From Glutamicibacter halophytocola (lineage in GTDB: Bacteria > Actinomycetota > Actinomycetes > Actinomycetales > Micrococcaceae): a stretch of DNA of 64,000 nt. The stretch spans positions 2,108,001 to 2,172,000 of the forward strand of contig NZ_CP012750.1 of NCBI RefSeq assembly GCF_001302565.1, given 5' to 3'. The stretch's first letter is position 1. Each line of letters begins with the position of its first letter. The position numbers and the translations under genes were made by a program. This document shows, in pieces, positions 1-8,154 of this stretch. The notes below the pieces were generated by a model. The model was not told the origin of the DNA. It saw nothing but the letters and a program-made list of their open reading frames with translations, and searched no databases.

Positions 1-899
1 GCTTCCGCTGCCATCTCTTCGTAACGAGCCAGACGAGCCTTCGACTTGGTCTGACGGCCCTTGGCATTCGAACGAACCCATTCGAGTTCTTCAGCCAGTC
101 GCTTGGCAAGCTTCTGGTCCTTCTTGCCTTGAACCTCCATGCGTTCGCGCTTCTTCTCCAGGTAGGTGGAGTAGTTGCCTTCGTATGGGTGGAGGCGACC
201 GCGGTCAACTTCACAGATCCATTCGGCGACGTGGTCCAAGAAGTAGCGGTCGTGGGTAACAGCAAGGACTGCGCCTGGGTAAGCGGCTAGGTGCTGCTCC
301 AACCAGAGCACAGATTCTGCGTCCAAGTGGTTGGTTGGTTCGTCAAGAAGCAGCAAATCTGGCTTCTGCAGCAACAGCTTGCACAAGGCGACGCGTCGAC
401 GTTCACCACCGGATAGGTGCGTGACCATCTCGTCGCCTGGTGGACAGCGCAATGCGTCCATCGCCTGTTCAAGCTGATTGTCGATGTCCCAAGCGTCAGC
501 CGCATCAATAGCTTCCTGAAGCTTGCCCATCTCGTCGAGCAAAGCGTCGAAGTCGGCTCCTTCTTGAGCCATCTCTTCTGAAATCTCGTTAAAGCGCGTG
601 ATCTTCTCGTAGATCTCGCCAACGCCTTCCTGGACATTGCCCAAGACGGTCTTTTCTTCGTTCAGCGGTGGCTCCTGCATCAGGATGCCCACCGAATATC
701 CTGGCGAGAGTCGTGCCTCGCCGTTGGACGGGGTGTCGAGACCCGCCATGATCTTCAAGATCGTTGACTTACCAGCACCGTTCGGTCCCACAACACCAAT
801 TTTGGCGCCTGGGAAGAACGACATACTGACATTGTCAAGGATGACTTTGTCACCAACGGCCTTACGAGCCTTGGTCATCGTATAAATGAATTCCGCCAT
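1..899 (-). CDS. ettA: ABC-F translation factor, EttA type (3' part cut off by window edge)
   Basis: Energy-dependent translational throttle family: a soluble ABC-F ATPase that binds the ribosomal E site and gates early elongation. About 299 residues are visible of roughly 560 expected; the C-terminal ABC domain lies beyond base 1. Read from ATG at 899: MAEFIYTM start, Walker A GPNGAGKST near residue 40, signature LSGGERRRVAL near 165, Walker B LLLLDEPTNHLD near 185, switch His in AVTHDRYFLDHVAE near 215, then the basic linker with KGRQTKSKARLARYEEM. The DEPTNHLD form and lack of membrane segments fit ABC-F and not a transporter. EttA is favoured over the other ABC-F subfamilies by the MAEFIYTM start, but subfamily is from recall. 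Confidence 0.93.
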   Translation of the reverse strand, partial: MAEFIYTMTKARKAVGDKVILDNVSMSFFPGAKIGVVGPNGAGKSTILKIMAGLDTPSNGEARLSPGYSVGILMQEPPLNEEKTVLGNVQEGVGEIYEKITRFNEISEEMAQEGADFDALLDEMGKLQEAIDAADAWDIDNQLEQAMDALRCPPGDEMVTHLSGGERRRVALCKLLLQKPDLLLLDEPTNHLDAESVLWLEQHLAAYPGAVLAVTHDRYFLDHVAEWICEVDRGRLHPYEGNYSTYLEKKRERMEVQGKKDQKLAKRLAEELEWVRSNAKGRQTKSKARLARYEEMAAE

Positions 900-1011
900 G
901 CTCTTAAGGCTAGTCGGTGACAGGGGTCAATTCCGAATTCTCAGCTAACTATTTTGGTTGGCGGTGTCCGGTTTCATATGAATGAACCAAACATCGCTAA
1001 CCATCTCAAAA

Positions 1012-1461
1012 TCAAGCCGCCTGATCGGTGCCTTTTGGCCAACTTGCATCGGCCTCCGTTGAACCCCCTTGGTGAACTTTACGGTCCGCCTCTGCAATGT
1101 CAGTGCGAACCCGTGTGAAGGAGCTTGTGCCGAATCGTAAATCATGCCCGATGCTATAGGCCTCGATATCCGCGCTATTGCCCTTCGTTCCATCCGCACG
1201 TTCAAATTCACGGATCTGCAGTTTTCCGAAAATCATCACATGGTCACCTTGCACCAGTGACTCCATGGTGTTTTCGGCCAATCCACGAAATGCGCTTATG
1301 GAGTACCAGTTCGTGGGCCCATCGACCCATTGGCCCGACTCCTGATCCCTCTTCCGCTCATGTGTTGCAACGCGAAATTTTAAGACGGACACACCTTTTG
1401 AAGTCACGCTTAATTGTGGATCCGTGCCGACAATCGCACGGATAGTCACCTGATCACTCAC
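1012..1461 (-). CDS. ssb: single-stranded DNA-binding protein, SSB family
   Basis: OB-fold ssDNA-binding protein of 149 aa acting in replication and repair. The N-terminal ~110 residues carry the SSB pattern: VTIRAIVGTDPQL, LKFRVATHERKRD, TNWYSISAFRGLAEN and GDHVMIFGKLQIREFE. The C-terminal tail is short and ends KGTDQAA instead of the acidic D-D-x-P-F tip of replicative SSB, so this looks like a secondary SSB (SsbB-like) and not the main one next to rpsF/rpsR. Start ATG at 1461 has AAGGAG about 10 bases upstream. It follows the CPBP gene on the same strand and precedes ettA. Confidence 0.88.
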   Translation of the reverse strand: MSDQVTIRAIVGTDPQLSVTSKGVSVLKFRVATHERKRDQESGQWVDGPTNWYSISAFRGLAENTMESLVQGDHVMIFGKLQIREFERADGTKGNSADIEAYSIGHDLRFGTSSFTRVRTDIAEADRKVHQGGSTEADASWPKGTDQAA

Positions 1462-1486
1462 GAGTATCTACTCCTTAGGTTCCCTA

Positions 1487-1507
1487 CGCCGAGGACTCTT
1501 CTCGGCG
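1487..1507 (-). other. short hairpin between the CPBP gene and ssb
   Basis: Perfect 7-bp stem (CGCCGAG / CTCGGCG) with a 7-base loop, 30 bases past the CPBP stop codon on the minus strand and 25 bases before the ssb start. There is no T-tract, so it may be a weak terminator or only leader structure. Confidence 0.3.
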
Positions 1508-1537
1508 TTGCTTCCCATATTGCTGCAGTGCTCGAAG

Positions 1538-2494
1538 CTAGTTTTCGAGGTTCTGGCGAACTGTGGAGATTGAACCTGGAACCCCTGATCGAATCGCGCT
1601 GACAAGCAGGATCGCTGCAATGACTACCCCGGGGAGAATCCAGCCAGTCCATCCCAGGATTGACGATTCTGTTGAGTCCATCGACGCACCGAGTGTCATA
1701 AAAAGTGAGGTCAAACCTACACTGGCGTTAAACACGCCGTGCGCCAATGCGGCTGGCCAAACCGACTCGCTGTACGAACGAATCCAGCCGAGGAATGCGC
1801 CGAGCACAATGCAGACTCCGCACATTGCAATGACTCCCCATCCAGGGGCCAGTGGGTAGTTATAGCCAAGAAGGATCAGAGGTGCATGCCAGAATCCCCA
1901 AATAACACCCGAAAAGAGAATTGCCACCAATTTTCCCGAGGGCACCAGCCGCGGCCAAAGCCAACCGCGCCAGCCGACTTCTTCGCCTATCGCTAGGAGT
2001 GCGTTGGCCAGCCCTGCAAGGACAATGAGTAAGGCTTGATCTGCAAGGTAGAGCACTGGGCCCTTAGTCCCGGAGACGAAATGCAGGAGCGTGAAGTTTT
2101 GGAGATCGCCAGGAAAGACCCCAATCCACGTACCGACGATGGGCGCCTGAACAACCAATGCAATGGGTATCAGAAGCGCAAGAAGGACTGACACGAGAAA
2201 TCGCATCGACCGCTTCAATGGCCAGATGCCTGTGTCACGCAGGAACGTGGACCCGCGTCGTTCGAGGAGAGATACCGCCAAAGCAGCCGCGGCAGGAGTG
2301 AACATCATGAGGGATGCAATCGCGGTGAAGCTCGGTTCGTTGAGCCCTTTGCCCAACCACAAGGGAGCCGCCACACACCAGGCGAGTATTAGGCTCAGTC
2401 CAACGAAGCACACGACACTCAGGCGACTGCCATATTTCAATCTCAGCAACCTAAGTACCCCTAGCCAGCGTTCTATGTTGAAGGATGCTTCCAC
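1538..2494 (-). CDS. CPBP family intramembrane metalloprotease
   Basis: Membrane-embedded CAAX-protease/bacteriocin-processing (CPBP, ABI) family protein, 318 aa, about eight hydrophobic segments. The family motifs are present: EEVGWRGW (EExxxR) near residue 165, GFWHAPL (FxxxH-like) near 200, and HGVFN (HxxxN) near 250; these supply the glutamates and histidines of the active site. Substrate unknown; relatives act in bacteriocin immunity, regulated proteolysis or protein prenylation-like processing. Start taken at ATG 2494; the first ~20 residues are basic and precede the first membrane segment. No partner gene is evident next to it. Confidence 0.85.
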   Translation of the reverse strand: MEASFNIERWLGVLRLLRLKYGSRLSVVCFVGLSLILAWCVAAPLWLGKGLNEPSFTAIASLMMFTPAAAALAVSLLERRGSTFLRDTGIWPLKRSMRFLVSVLLALLIPIALVVQAPIVGTWIGVFPGDLQNFTLLHFVSGTKGPVLYLADQALLIVLAGLANALLAIGEEVGWRGWLWPRLVPSGKLVAILFSGVIWGFWHAPLILLGYNYPLAPGWGVIAMCGVCIVLGAFLGWIRSYSESVWPAALAHGVFNASVGLTSLFMTLGASMDSTESSILGWTGWILPGVVIAAILLVSAIRSGVPGSISTVRQNLEN

Positions 2495-2551
2495 CCTACC
2501 GACTTCAAGTCGAATTTTCGGCGAGCGATAAGCTAAACTATTTTCGGTTAT

Positions 2552-2625
2552 GCCTCCGTAGCTCAGCTGGATAGAGCAAGAGCCTTCTAATCTCTAGGTC
2601 GTGGGTTCGAATCCCGCCGGGGGCA
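2552..2625 (+). tRNA. tRNA-Arg (anticodon UCU)
   Basis: Complete cloverleaf of 74 bases: acceptor GCCTCCG / CGGGGGC (one G-U pair), D stem GCTC/GAGC, anticodon loop CTTCTAA with TCT at 2586-2588, variable loop AGGTC, T stem GTGGG/CCCGC around TTCGAAT, discriminator A. CCA is not encoded (CGA follows the A). Decodes AGA, rare in a high-G+C genome. The pair closing the anticodon stem is C31-U39, a mismatch. A terminator follows after 10 bases. Confidence 0.95.
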
Positions 2626-2635
2626 CGAACACAAA

Positions 2636-2680
2636 AACCGCTGTTCACTTGGTAAAACAAGTGAATGGCGGTTCTTTTTT
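2636..2680 (+). terminator. Rho-independent terminator of tRNA-Arg
   Basis: 16-bp stem from 2636-2651 and 2658-2673 (two central G-U wobbles), 6-base loop GTAAAA, followed by CTTTTTT. Position just past the tRNA makes it the tRNA terminator. Confidence 0.9.
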
Positions 2681-2738
2681 GTGCCGATGCTCGGGACATT
2701 TCAATCGTTTGCACCACAACAACACCACGATTTTGGTT

Positions 2739-3205
2739 TCAGCCTCCCCCGCTCGGGCGCTCCCTCCGCGTTCCTTCCGGCGAGATGATATTGAATTCCG
2801 GCTCCGGATCAAGCAACCAATGATCAGTGAGCCTCGTCGCCACATCATCATGCATATCACCCAGCATCTGCTGCCACTTGGCGAACATTGCCACCTGCGA
2901 CCATTGGAAGATGTCCATGGGCACCCTCGATTCAGGTTCGAGCAAAAGCAGCCTCGCTGCTGCCGCATGCCCACTACCGCGTCCCCGCCCAACCGGAACA
3001 CCAGACCAGGACGGAAACTCTTCCATGGCTGCCAGCCATCGCGGTAATCAATCAATCGGGCATCTGGGCTACGACAACTGATCTGAATCGACGCACTGCG
3101 CATGCCTCCTAGGCTCTTCAAAACAGGCAAGGAATCCACTGACACGCGTTGAATGGCAAGTCGAACCGAACAGGCGCCCGCAGCCGGCGCCCGAAACGCA
3201 ACCAC
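2739..3205 (-). pseudogene. decayed gene of unknown function, frameshifted
   Basis: Two adjacent minus-strand frames each look coding but neither has a full protein. The upstream frame (3205 to about 3010) reads through QISCRSPDARLIDYRDGWQPW; the downstream frame (about 3026 to stop at 2739) continues WSGVPVGRGRGSGHAAAARL and MDIFQWSQVAMFAKWQQML and ends RRERPSGGG. The downstream frame has a stop (TGA) just before its first ATG, so a single frameshift near 3010-3025 would join them. I do not recognise the family; the second part is soluble and acidic-aromatic in character. The start of the gene is not clear and may lie further upstream in the degraded stretch to 3460. A short intact protein of 95 aa from ATG 3026 is the alternative reading. 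Confidence 0.4.
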
Positions 3206-3548
3206 GCCCGCATGGAAGTGCGCCCTCCCAGTTAGAGGCAGGAATTCTTCCGGGAAGATACTTCAATAACCACTGCTCGCCTGCTCTTGCTCGTAGACGG
3301 CGGCCTCCTCCGATTCGCAATTGGCTGAGTCCGACCGCGGGTGCCCTCGATTCAGATTCAGCTCCCTCGACACAGGCACGTCTGGCGAAAAATGCCCTTC
3401 GGATCCCATTTCCTATGCGCGAGCTGAGTAAGACCGACACATCACCGCTGAATGTCACCCAAGGTTAACTGGCTAGTAACTTGGTTGGCGAGATTGCGAT
3501 AAACTCTAGGAAATATAGAAACCAAGGGAAAACAGGGAATACTGTCAG
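3206..3548. other. gene-poor stretch upstream of the MFS gene
   Basis: No convincing intact gene. On the minus strand several frames give short coding-like pieces interrupted by stops, which may be the 5' remains of the decayed gene at 2739-3205. The final ~60 bases are AT-rich and should contain the promoter of the MFS gene; AGGGAATACTGTCAG lies just before its ATG. Confidence 0.4.
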
Positions 3549-4751
3549 ATGACCCAACCGGTCGCCATTAGAGCGCGACACCTGCCCAAAGAACGCACCA
3601 GTATCAATTTAATATTCCTGCTTGCGGGATTATCGTTCGCTTCCTGGGCAGGGAGGCTGTCGATCATTGATGACGTCCTCGGATTCTCGGGTCTCGGCCT
3701 CGGTTCATTTCTCCTGTGCATGACTTTGGGCACGTTGATCGGCTTGTCGGTGATTCCGCTGATTAGCAAATACATCCCAAGCAAGCGCCTCCTTTGCATT
3801 CTGCCGCTCGGGCTTGCACTTTGCCTGCCGGTCCTTGGCGTAGCGATTTCATTTGCGGAGAGCACTTGGCTTGCCTACCTGGCACTTTTCATCAACGGCA
3901 TCATTTTTGGATGCCTCGACATCATGATGAACGTCAGCGGCGCGCGGATCGAACGCCAGTTCGGGCGTAGCATCATGCCATCCCTGCATGGCTTTTTCAG
4001 CTTGGGATCACTGTTGGGCGCAGGATTGGCTACAGCTACGATCGCTATGCAAGTACGCAGCATCTGGCACTTTGCGTTCGTTTCAGTACTGATCATTGCC
4101 CTTGCCTTTATCGCCCACCTTGGCCTTTCGGAATGGGAAAACGAAAACTTCGCTGAGAGAGCCAAAGCCGCTGCGGAAGAGCGACCGCAAGGACTGCGCA
4201 ACTTTGGACTTCTGCTGCTGCTTGGCCTGATGGTGGCCGGCCTCAGCTTCACCGAAGGTGCGGCCAACGATTGGATCGCGGTAGCCTCGGTAAGCGGCCA
4301 TGGGCTGGAACACGAGACGGGCGCGCTGATGTTCACCCTCTTCGTGGGAGCCATGACCGTCGGACGCTTCCTTGGGGGGCACCTGGTTGACATGATGGGG
4401 CACAAGTACACCCTCTTGCTCATGGGCTCGATAGGGTTGCTGGGTGTCACATTGTTCATCATTGGTTCAACCCCGTTTTCCATCGGGCTGGGCTCTGCGA
4501 TGTGGGGGCTGGGCAGTTCACTTGGGTTCCCTGTGGGAATGAGCATTGCAGCATCCCGTTCGGTGAGGCTGGGACCCAAGGCAGTGAGTATCATCAGTGC
4601 TTTCGGCTACGGAGCAATGCTCGGCGGCCCACCGCTGATTGGTTTTATCGTTGATGAAGCCGGACTCCCCCGGGCCTTGTGGATTTGCGCTGCAGTCCTC
4701 GTAGTGTCCCTGCTGCTAACACCGCGAGTAAGCCGTCGCCCACGGCCATAA
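3549..4751 (+). CDS. MFS transporter, YbjJ/fucose-permease-like
   Basis: Major facilitator superfamily membrane carrier, 400 aa with 12 predicted membrane segments and a central charged loop (EWENENFAERAKAAAEERPQ) near residue 205 between the two six-helix halves. Motifs near the N-terminus (ASWAGRLSIIDD; GFSGLGLGSFLL) and the FGCLDIMMNVSGARIERQFGR stretch near residue 120 resemble the YbjJ/FucP branch, whose members move sugars or export unknown compounds. Substrate cannot be told. It stands alone; the convergent Lrp gene ends 11 bases beyond its stop. Confidence 0.85.
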   Translation: MTQPVAIRARHLPKERTSINLIFLLAGLSFASWAGRLSIIDDVLGFSGLGLGSFLLCMTLGTLIGLSVIPLISKYIPSKRLLCILPLGLALCLPVLGVAISFAESTWLAYLALFINGIIFGCLDIMMNVSGARIERQFGRSIMPSLHGFFSLGSLLGAGLATATIAMQVRSIWHFAFVSVLIIALAFIAHLGLSEWENENFAERAKAAAEERPQGLRNFGLLLLLGLMVAGLSFTEGAANDWIAVASVSGHGLEHETGALMFTLFVGAMTVGRFLGGHLVDMMGHKYTLLLMGSIGLLGVTLFIIGSTPFSIGLGSAMWGLGSSLGFPVGMSIAASRSVRLGPKAVSIISAFGYGAMLGGPPLIGFIVDEAGLPRALWICAAVLVVSLLLTPRVSRRPRP

Positions 4752-4762
4752 GCACACCCGCT

Positions 4763-5209
4763 CTAGACCGGTAGTACGGCTCGCTCTTTGATGTTGCGCA
4801 TGACGATGGTGCTGGTGAGCTTCTCCACGCCCGGCAGTTCGACCAGCACTTCATCATAAACACGCTGGTAGTGGCTCAAATCCTCGGCAAAAACCCGCAA
4901 CAGGAAGTCGGGTTCGCCGAATAGCCGCTGCGCATCGACAATCAATTCTTCGCGTTCGACTGCCATCTCGAACTCTTTGAGCTGGGCGCGGTCCTTGAGC
5001 GTAGCGAAAACCAAGGCTTCAAAGCCGAGCCCGATTCGCTCAGGGGCGATCACAGCTTGATATCCAGCAATCACGCCCGAGCGCTCAAGTTCGCGGATAC
5101 GCCGATGGCACGGAGCCACGGACAAGCCAATTTTGGCTGCCAGAGCTGTAGCGCTGATGCGTCCGTCAAGTTGCAATTCAGCAAGTATTGCACGGTCCAA
5201 GTCATCCAT
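4763..5209 (-). CDS. Lrp/AsnC family transcriptional regulator
   Basis: DNA-binding feast/famine regulator, 148 aa. N-terminal winged HTH (DRAILAELQLDGRISATALA and IGLSVAPCHRRIRELERSG, residues 3-50) and C-terminal RAM ligand-binding domain (residues 65-140, with FGEPDFLLRVFAED). The start is placed at the internal ATG giving MDDLDRAIL, the usual Lrp opening; an ATG six codons upstream (5227) is possible. It is divergent from the LysE-type exporter at 5366, the standard arrangement of an amino-acid exporter and its Lrp activator, so it probably controls that gene in response to an amino acid. Confidence 0.92.
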   Translation of the reverse strand: MDDLDRAILAELQLDGRISATALAAKIGLSVAPCHRRIRELERSGVIAGYQAVIAPERIGLGFEALVFATLKDRAQLKEFEMAVEREELIVDAQRLFGEPDFLLRVFAEDLSHYQRVYDEVLVELPGVEKLTSTIVMRNIKERAVLPV

Positions 5210-5365
5210 GAACTTAGCGTACAGCACAAATATATTGCGCTGTTTTCGAGAAGTGCATGATTATTTTGCGTCCATCTCCACTTTTGGCCAAAAACAGGCA
5301 AACACATTTGGTGTTAGTTTTCCTAGGCTTGAGGCAACGCAACTTGTTCCACAGAAGGTTGGATA

Positions 5366-6088
5366 ATGGATTTCGCCCAGCTCACATCTTTTCTCCTGGT
5401 CTCAGTCACCTTGGCGTGCACGCCAGGAGCTGATTGGGCGTACATCATTTCCTCTGCCTTGAGGAAGCAAACCTACCAGCCCGCCGTCTGGGGACTGCTT
5501 TCGGGCTATCTCGTCCATACAGCGTTGCTGGTATGCGGGATCGCCGCGCTCGTGGCCAGTTCGCCAACCATGCTGATGTGGCTGACCGCGGCAGGATCCA
5601 TCTACTTGCTCTGGCTTGGAATTTCCACGCTTCGGTCCTGCAAGAAGGCGACATTCTTCAGCGAACCTGCAGGCCCATCCGCCGATGAGATCTCCCACCG
5701 AGAGCTGGACGCGACAACCGAAACACGCAGCGCTGCGAGCGCAGGTGTCGCCCTGCTCCCTATGGCCGAGCAAACGATCCCGGCTCGCACCTCGTTTTTC
5801 AAGGGCCTGCTAACCAGCGGAACGAACCCCAAGGCCCTGTTGTTGTACGTCGCGCTCATCCCCCAATATCTGGATGCATCGCTGCCCATGCCGATGCCAG
5901 TTCAAACAGGCATCCTCGGATTGACCCACTTTGGCGTATCCATTGCCGTGTACTTCGCGGTTGCCTTGGCCGCTCGCGCCTTGCTCCGATCAAGGCCTCT
6001 TGCAGCTCGCATTGTGACGTTGCTTTCCGGGATCATCATGGTGCTGCTGTCTCTCGGTTTGATGTTCGATCAATTTTTCGCCGCATAG
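5366..6088 (+). CDS. LysE/RhtB family amino-acid exporter
   Basis: Small inner-membrane exporter of the LysE superfamily, 240 aa, six hydrophobic segments. Opening MDFAQLTSFLLVSVTLACTP followed by GADWAYI is the family N-terminal motif, with the variant TPGAD for the usual TPGPD. The loop at residues 90-145 is longer and polar, and FFKGLLTSGTNPKALLLYVA near 150 matches the second family block. Divergent from an Lrp-type regulator across a 156-bp gap, which suggests export of an amino acid or dipeptide under Lrp control. Substrate not predictable. Confidence 0.88.
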   Translation: MDFAQLTSFLLVSVTLACTPGADWAYIISSALRKQTYQPAVWGLLSGYLVHTALLVCGIAALVASSPTMLMWLTAAGSIYLLWLGISTLRSCKKATFFSEPAGPSADEISHRELDATTETRSAASAGVALLPMAEQTIPARTSFFKGLLTSGTNPKALLLYVALIPQYLDASLPMPMPVQTGILGLTHFGVSIAVYFAVALAARALLRSRPLAARIVTLLSGIIMVLLSLGLMFDQFFAA

Positions 6089-6096
6089 CTACTTCA

Positions 6097-6131
6097 TTGA
6101 ACACCGATCAAGACAATTGAACAGTGATCAA
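6097..6131 (+). promoter_or_regulatory. two tandem BioQ-like operators upstream of bioMNY
   Basis: Two near-identical 15-bp elements, TTGAACACCGATCAA at 6097-6111 and TTGAACAGTGATCAA at 6117-6131, with centres exactly 20 bp apart. Each is a quasi-palindrome, TTGAAC-N3-GATCAA. The form TGAAC-N3-GTTCA is what I recall as the BioQ (TetR-type biotin repressor) consensus in actinobacteria. TATGCT at 6133-6138 could be an overlapping -10 element. No bioQ gene is in the window. Confidence 0.6.
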
Positions 6132-6237
6132 GTATGCTCTTAACCGATGGCGATTCAACCATCGATAGAGTTGGCCTAGGCGAGGCAGTTTTCGTTGCTG
6201 AGCAATACTGAGCCCTGAGCATCACGCTGGAGCACTT

Positions 6238-6927
6238 GTGGATCTACTGTCAATCCGATTGGAGAACGTCTCCGTTCGCTACGACGATCGGGCAGTACTC
6301 CGGGACGTCAGCATCAGTCTCGACGAACAACGCATTGGCGTGATTGGCGCCAACGGGGCAGGCAAAAGCACCTTGTCCCGTTTGCTCAATGGGCTCGTGC
6401 TGCCAACCGACGGGGCCGTCCATGTCGGAGGGCTGAACACCAGGCAGCATTCCAAGCAGATCAGGCGGGAAGTTGGGTTTGTCTTCCAGAATCCTGCCAA
6501 TCAGATCATCATGCCCATCGTTTCCGACGATATCGCGTTTGGCCTGAAGAACTTGTCTCTGCCCAAATCCGAGCGGCAACAGCGCGTTGCCGAGACTCTG
6601 GACGAATTGAATATTTCGCATCTGGCGGATCGCGAGAGCCATACGCTCTCGGGTGGCGAACAGCAAATGGTGGCACTCGCTTCGGTATTGGCAATGCGGC
6701 CGCGCACTATCGTCTTCGACGAACCAACAACGATGCTGGATCTACGCAATCGGCTGGCCCTTCAGCATGAAATCGCCAAGCTATCCCAGCGAGCCATCGT
6801 CGTGACACACGACTTGGAAATTCTTGAGGATTTCGAACGCGTCCTCGTGATCACCGATGGAACGATCGCGTTTGATGGGGATCCCGCCGAAGCGATAGCT
6901 CATTACCGGCAATGGAGCCACGCATGA
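6238..6927 (+). CDS. bioM: biotin ECF transporter ATPase BioM
   Basis: ATP-binding subunit (EcfA type) that energises BioY-mediated biotin uptake at the cytoplasmic membrane. 229 aa: Walker A GANGAGKST near residue 37, Q-loop FQNPANQI near 85, signature LSGGEQQMVALASVL near 138, Walker B TIVFDEP near 160, switch His in VVTHDLEIL near 190. Start is GTG 6238 in the ORF; no strong ribosome site precedes it. First gene of bioM-bioN-bioY and a downstream ligase/thiolase pair; bioN overlaps its stop as ATGA. Probably repressed by biotin through the operators at 6097-6131. Confidence 0.92.
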   Translation: MDLLSIRLENVSVRYDDRAVLRDVSISLDEQRIGVIGANGAGKSTLSRLLNGLVLPTDGAVHVGGLNTRQHSKQIRREVGFVFQNPANQIIMPIVSDDIAFGLKNLSLPKSERQQRVAETLDELNISHLADRESHTLSGGEQQMVALASVLAMRPRTIVFDEPTTMLDLRNRLALQHEIAKLSQRAIVVTHDLEILEDFERVLVITDGTIAFDGDPAEAIAHYRQWSHA

Positions 6928-7535
6928 TCGCCGCCAATAACTCGTCGTACCTTGCGCGAATCAAGCCCGGATGGAAGTTCGGTGCCCTGCTGGTTCTGAG
7001 CATAGCGCTGTATCTGATCACTTCGTGGATAGTTCTGTTGGCGCTGTTCATCGCAAGTGCCGGGTTGCTGCTCTCAGCTCGCGTTGACCCAAAACAGCTT
7101 CGTTTGCCGCTGATCTCGATCACCGTCATCCTCGGTATTGTTTTTGTTCTGCTCGGGATTCAAACCGACTGGCTTAACGCGTTGCGCTCGGTCCTGCGGC
7201 TGCTGACCATGTGCCTTCTTGCGTACTCGGTCAGCCTCACGACAAAATTTGAAGCCATGCTGGAGCTCTTTCAGCAAGTCGCTTCTCCCATTCGTTTCGT
7301 AGGCGGGAATCCAGCGCAAATTGCCTTGGCTTTTTCGATGACCATTCGCTTCATTCCAGAACTTAAAAAGGTGTACGTAGAAGTTCGCGAAGCCCAGCAC
7401 GCTCGCGGATTGGCCAACAATCCACTGGCGGTGACCGTGCCGCTGGTCATCAGGTCATTGAAAATTGCTGAAGAAACAGCCGAGGCATTAGATGCCCGTG
7501 GCTATGATTCAGACCCAGCACCCCATCAGCGCTGA
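6924..7535 (+). CDS. bioN: biotin ECF transporter transmembrane subunit BioN
   Basis: T component (EcfT/CbiQ type) coupling BioM to BioY. 203 aa with about four to five membrane segments. The two Ala-Arg-Gly coupling motifs of EcfT are visible: EAQHARGL near residue 155 and EALDARGYD near 195. ATG at 6924 is preferred because it overlaps the bioM stop as ATGA and has GGAG eight bases upstream; an in-frame ATG at 6912 also exists. Lies between bioM and bioY. Confidence 0.92.
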   Translation: MIAANNSSYLARIKPGWKFGALLVLSIALYLITSWIVLLALFIASAGLLLSARVDPKQLRLPLISITVILGIVFVLLGIQTDWLNALRSVLRLLTMCLLAYSVSLTTKFEAMLELFQQVASPIRFVGGNPAQIALAFSMTIRFIPELKKVYVEVREAQHARGLANNPLAVTVPLVIRSLKIAEETAEALDARGYDSDPAPHQR

Positions 7536-7574
7536 ACCTCACCAGCATCACACTCGCAACATCAAGGAACCCCA

Positions 7575-8150
7575 ATGTCTCGGAATTCTTCTTCGCAAAC
7601 CAAAAACACGGTTTACGTTGCCCTCTTCGCCGCAATGATCGCAGCAATGGGCCTGCTTCCCCCTATCACCGTGGGCATCATTCCTGTGCCAATTACCCTG
7701 CAAACACTGGGCGTCATGCTGGCCGGAGCGCTTCTGGGCCCGTGGCGCGGAGCCATGTCCTCGCTGGTCGTCGTGGTCCTTGCCATCGCAGGCCTGCCGT
7801 TGCTTTCAGGTGGACGCGGGGGGCTGGGAGTGCTGCTCGGCCCCACCGGTGGCTATCTCGTCGGCTGGGTATTCGGTTCACTGGTTATTGGCCTGCTCTT
7901 CAAGTACTGGGTTCTTCGCAGGACTGGAAATGCAACGCGATTGCTTGCAGGACTTGCTTCCGTCATCATCGGCGGAATCGGTGTTATCTACTTGTGTGGC
8001 GTCCCTTGGACCGCGGCGATTACGGGTCTTGATTTTGGCACCTCGCTCATTGGATCAGCCGCTTTCCTCCCCGGAGACTTGTTCAAGGCTGTTGTTACGA
8101 CGCTTGTCGCTCTCACCGTTCACCGCAGTTACCGCGGGCTGATGAGCTAG
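7575..8150 (+). CDS. bioY: biotin transporter substrate-binding subunit BioY
   Basis: High-affinity biotin-binding S component of the ECF transporter, 191 aa, six membrane segments. Family blocks: GLLPPITVGIIPVPITLQTL near residue 28 and the glycine-rich LLGPTGGYLVGWVFGS near 90. The C-terminal FLPGDLFKAVVTTLVA is typical of BioY. Preceded by AAGGAACCCCA before ATG. Sits four bases upstream of the acyl-CoA ligase gene, implying co-transcription of transporter and ligase. Confidence 0.95.
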   Translation: MSRNSSSQTKNTVYVALFAAMIAAMGLLPPITVGIIPVPITLQTLGVMLAGALLGPWRGAMSSLVVVVLAIAGLPLLSGGRGGLGVLLGPTGGYLVGWVFGSLVIGLLFKYWVLRRTGNATRLLAGLASVIIGGIGVIYLCGVPWTAAITGLDFGTSLIGSAAFLPGDLFKAVVTTLVALTVHRSYRGLMS

Positions 8151-8154
8151 CAGC

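Noticed and set aside
6132..6237. Possible riboswitch before bioM
   Set aside because: No known biotin riboswitch exists and no conserved aptamer was visible; the tandem operators explain the regulation better.
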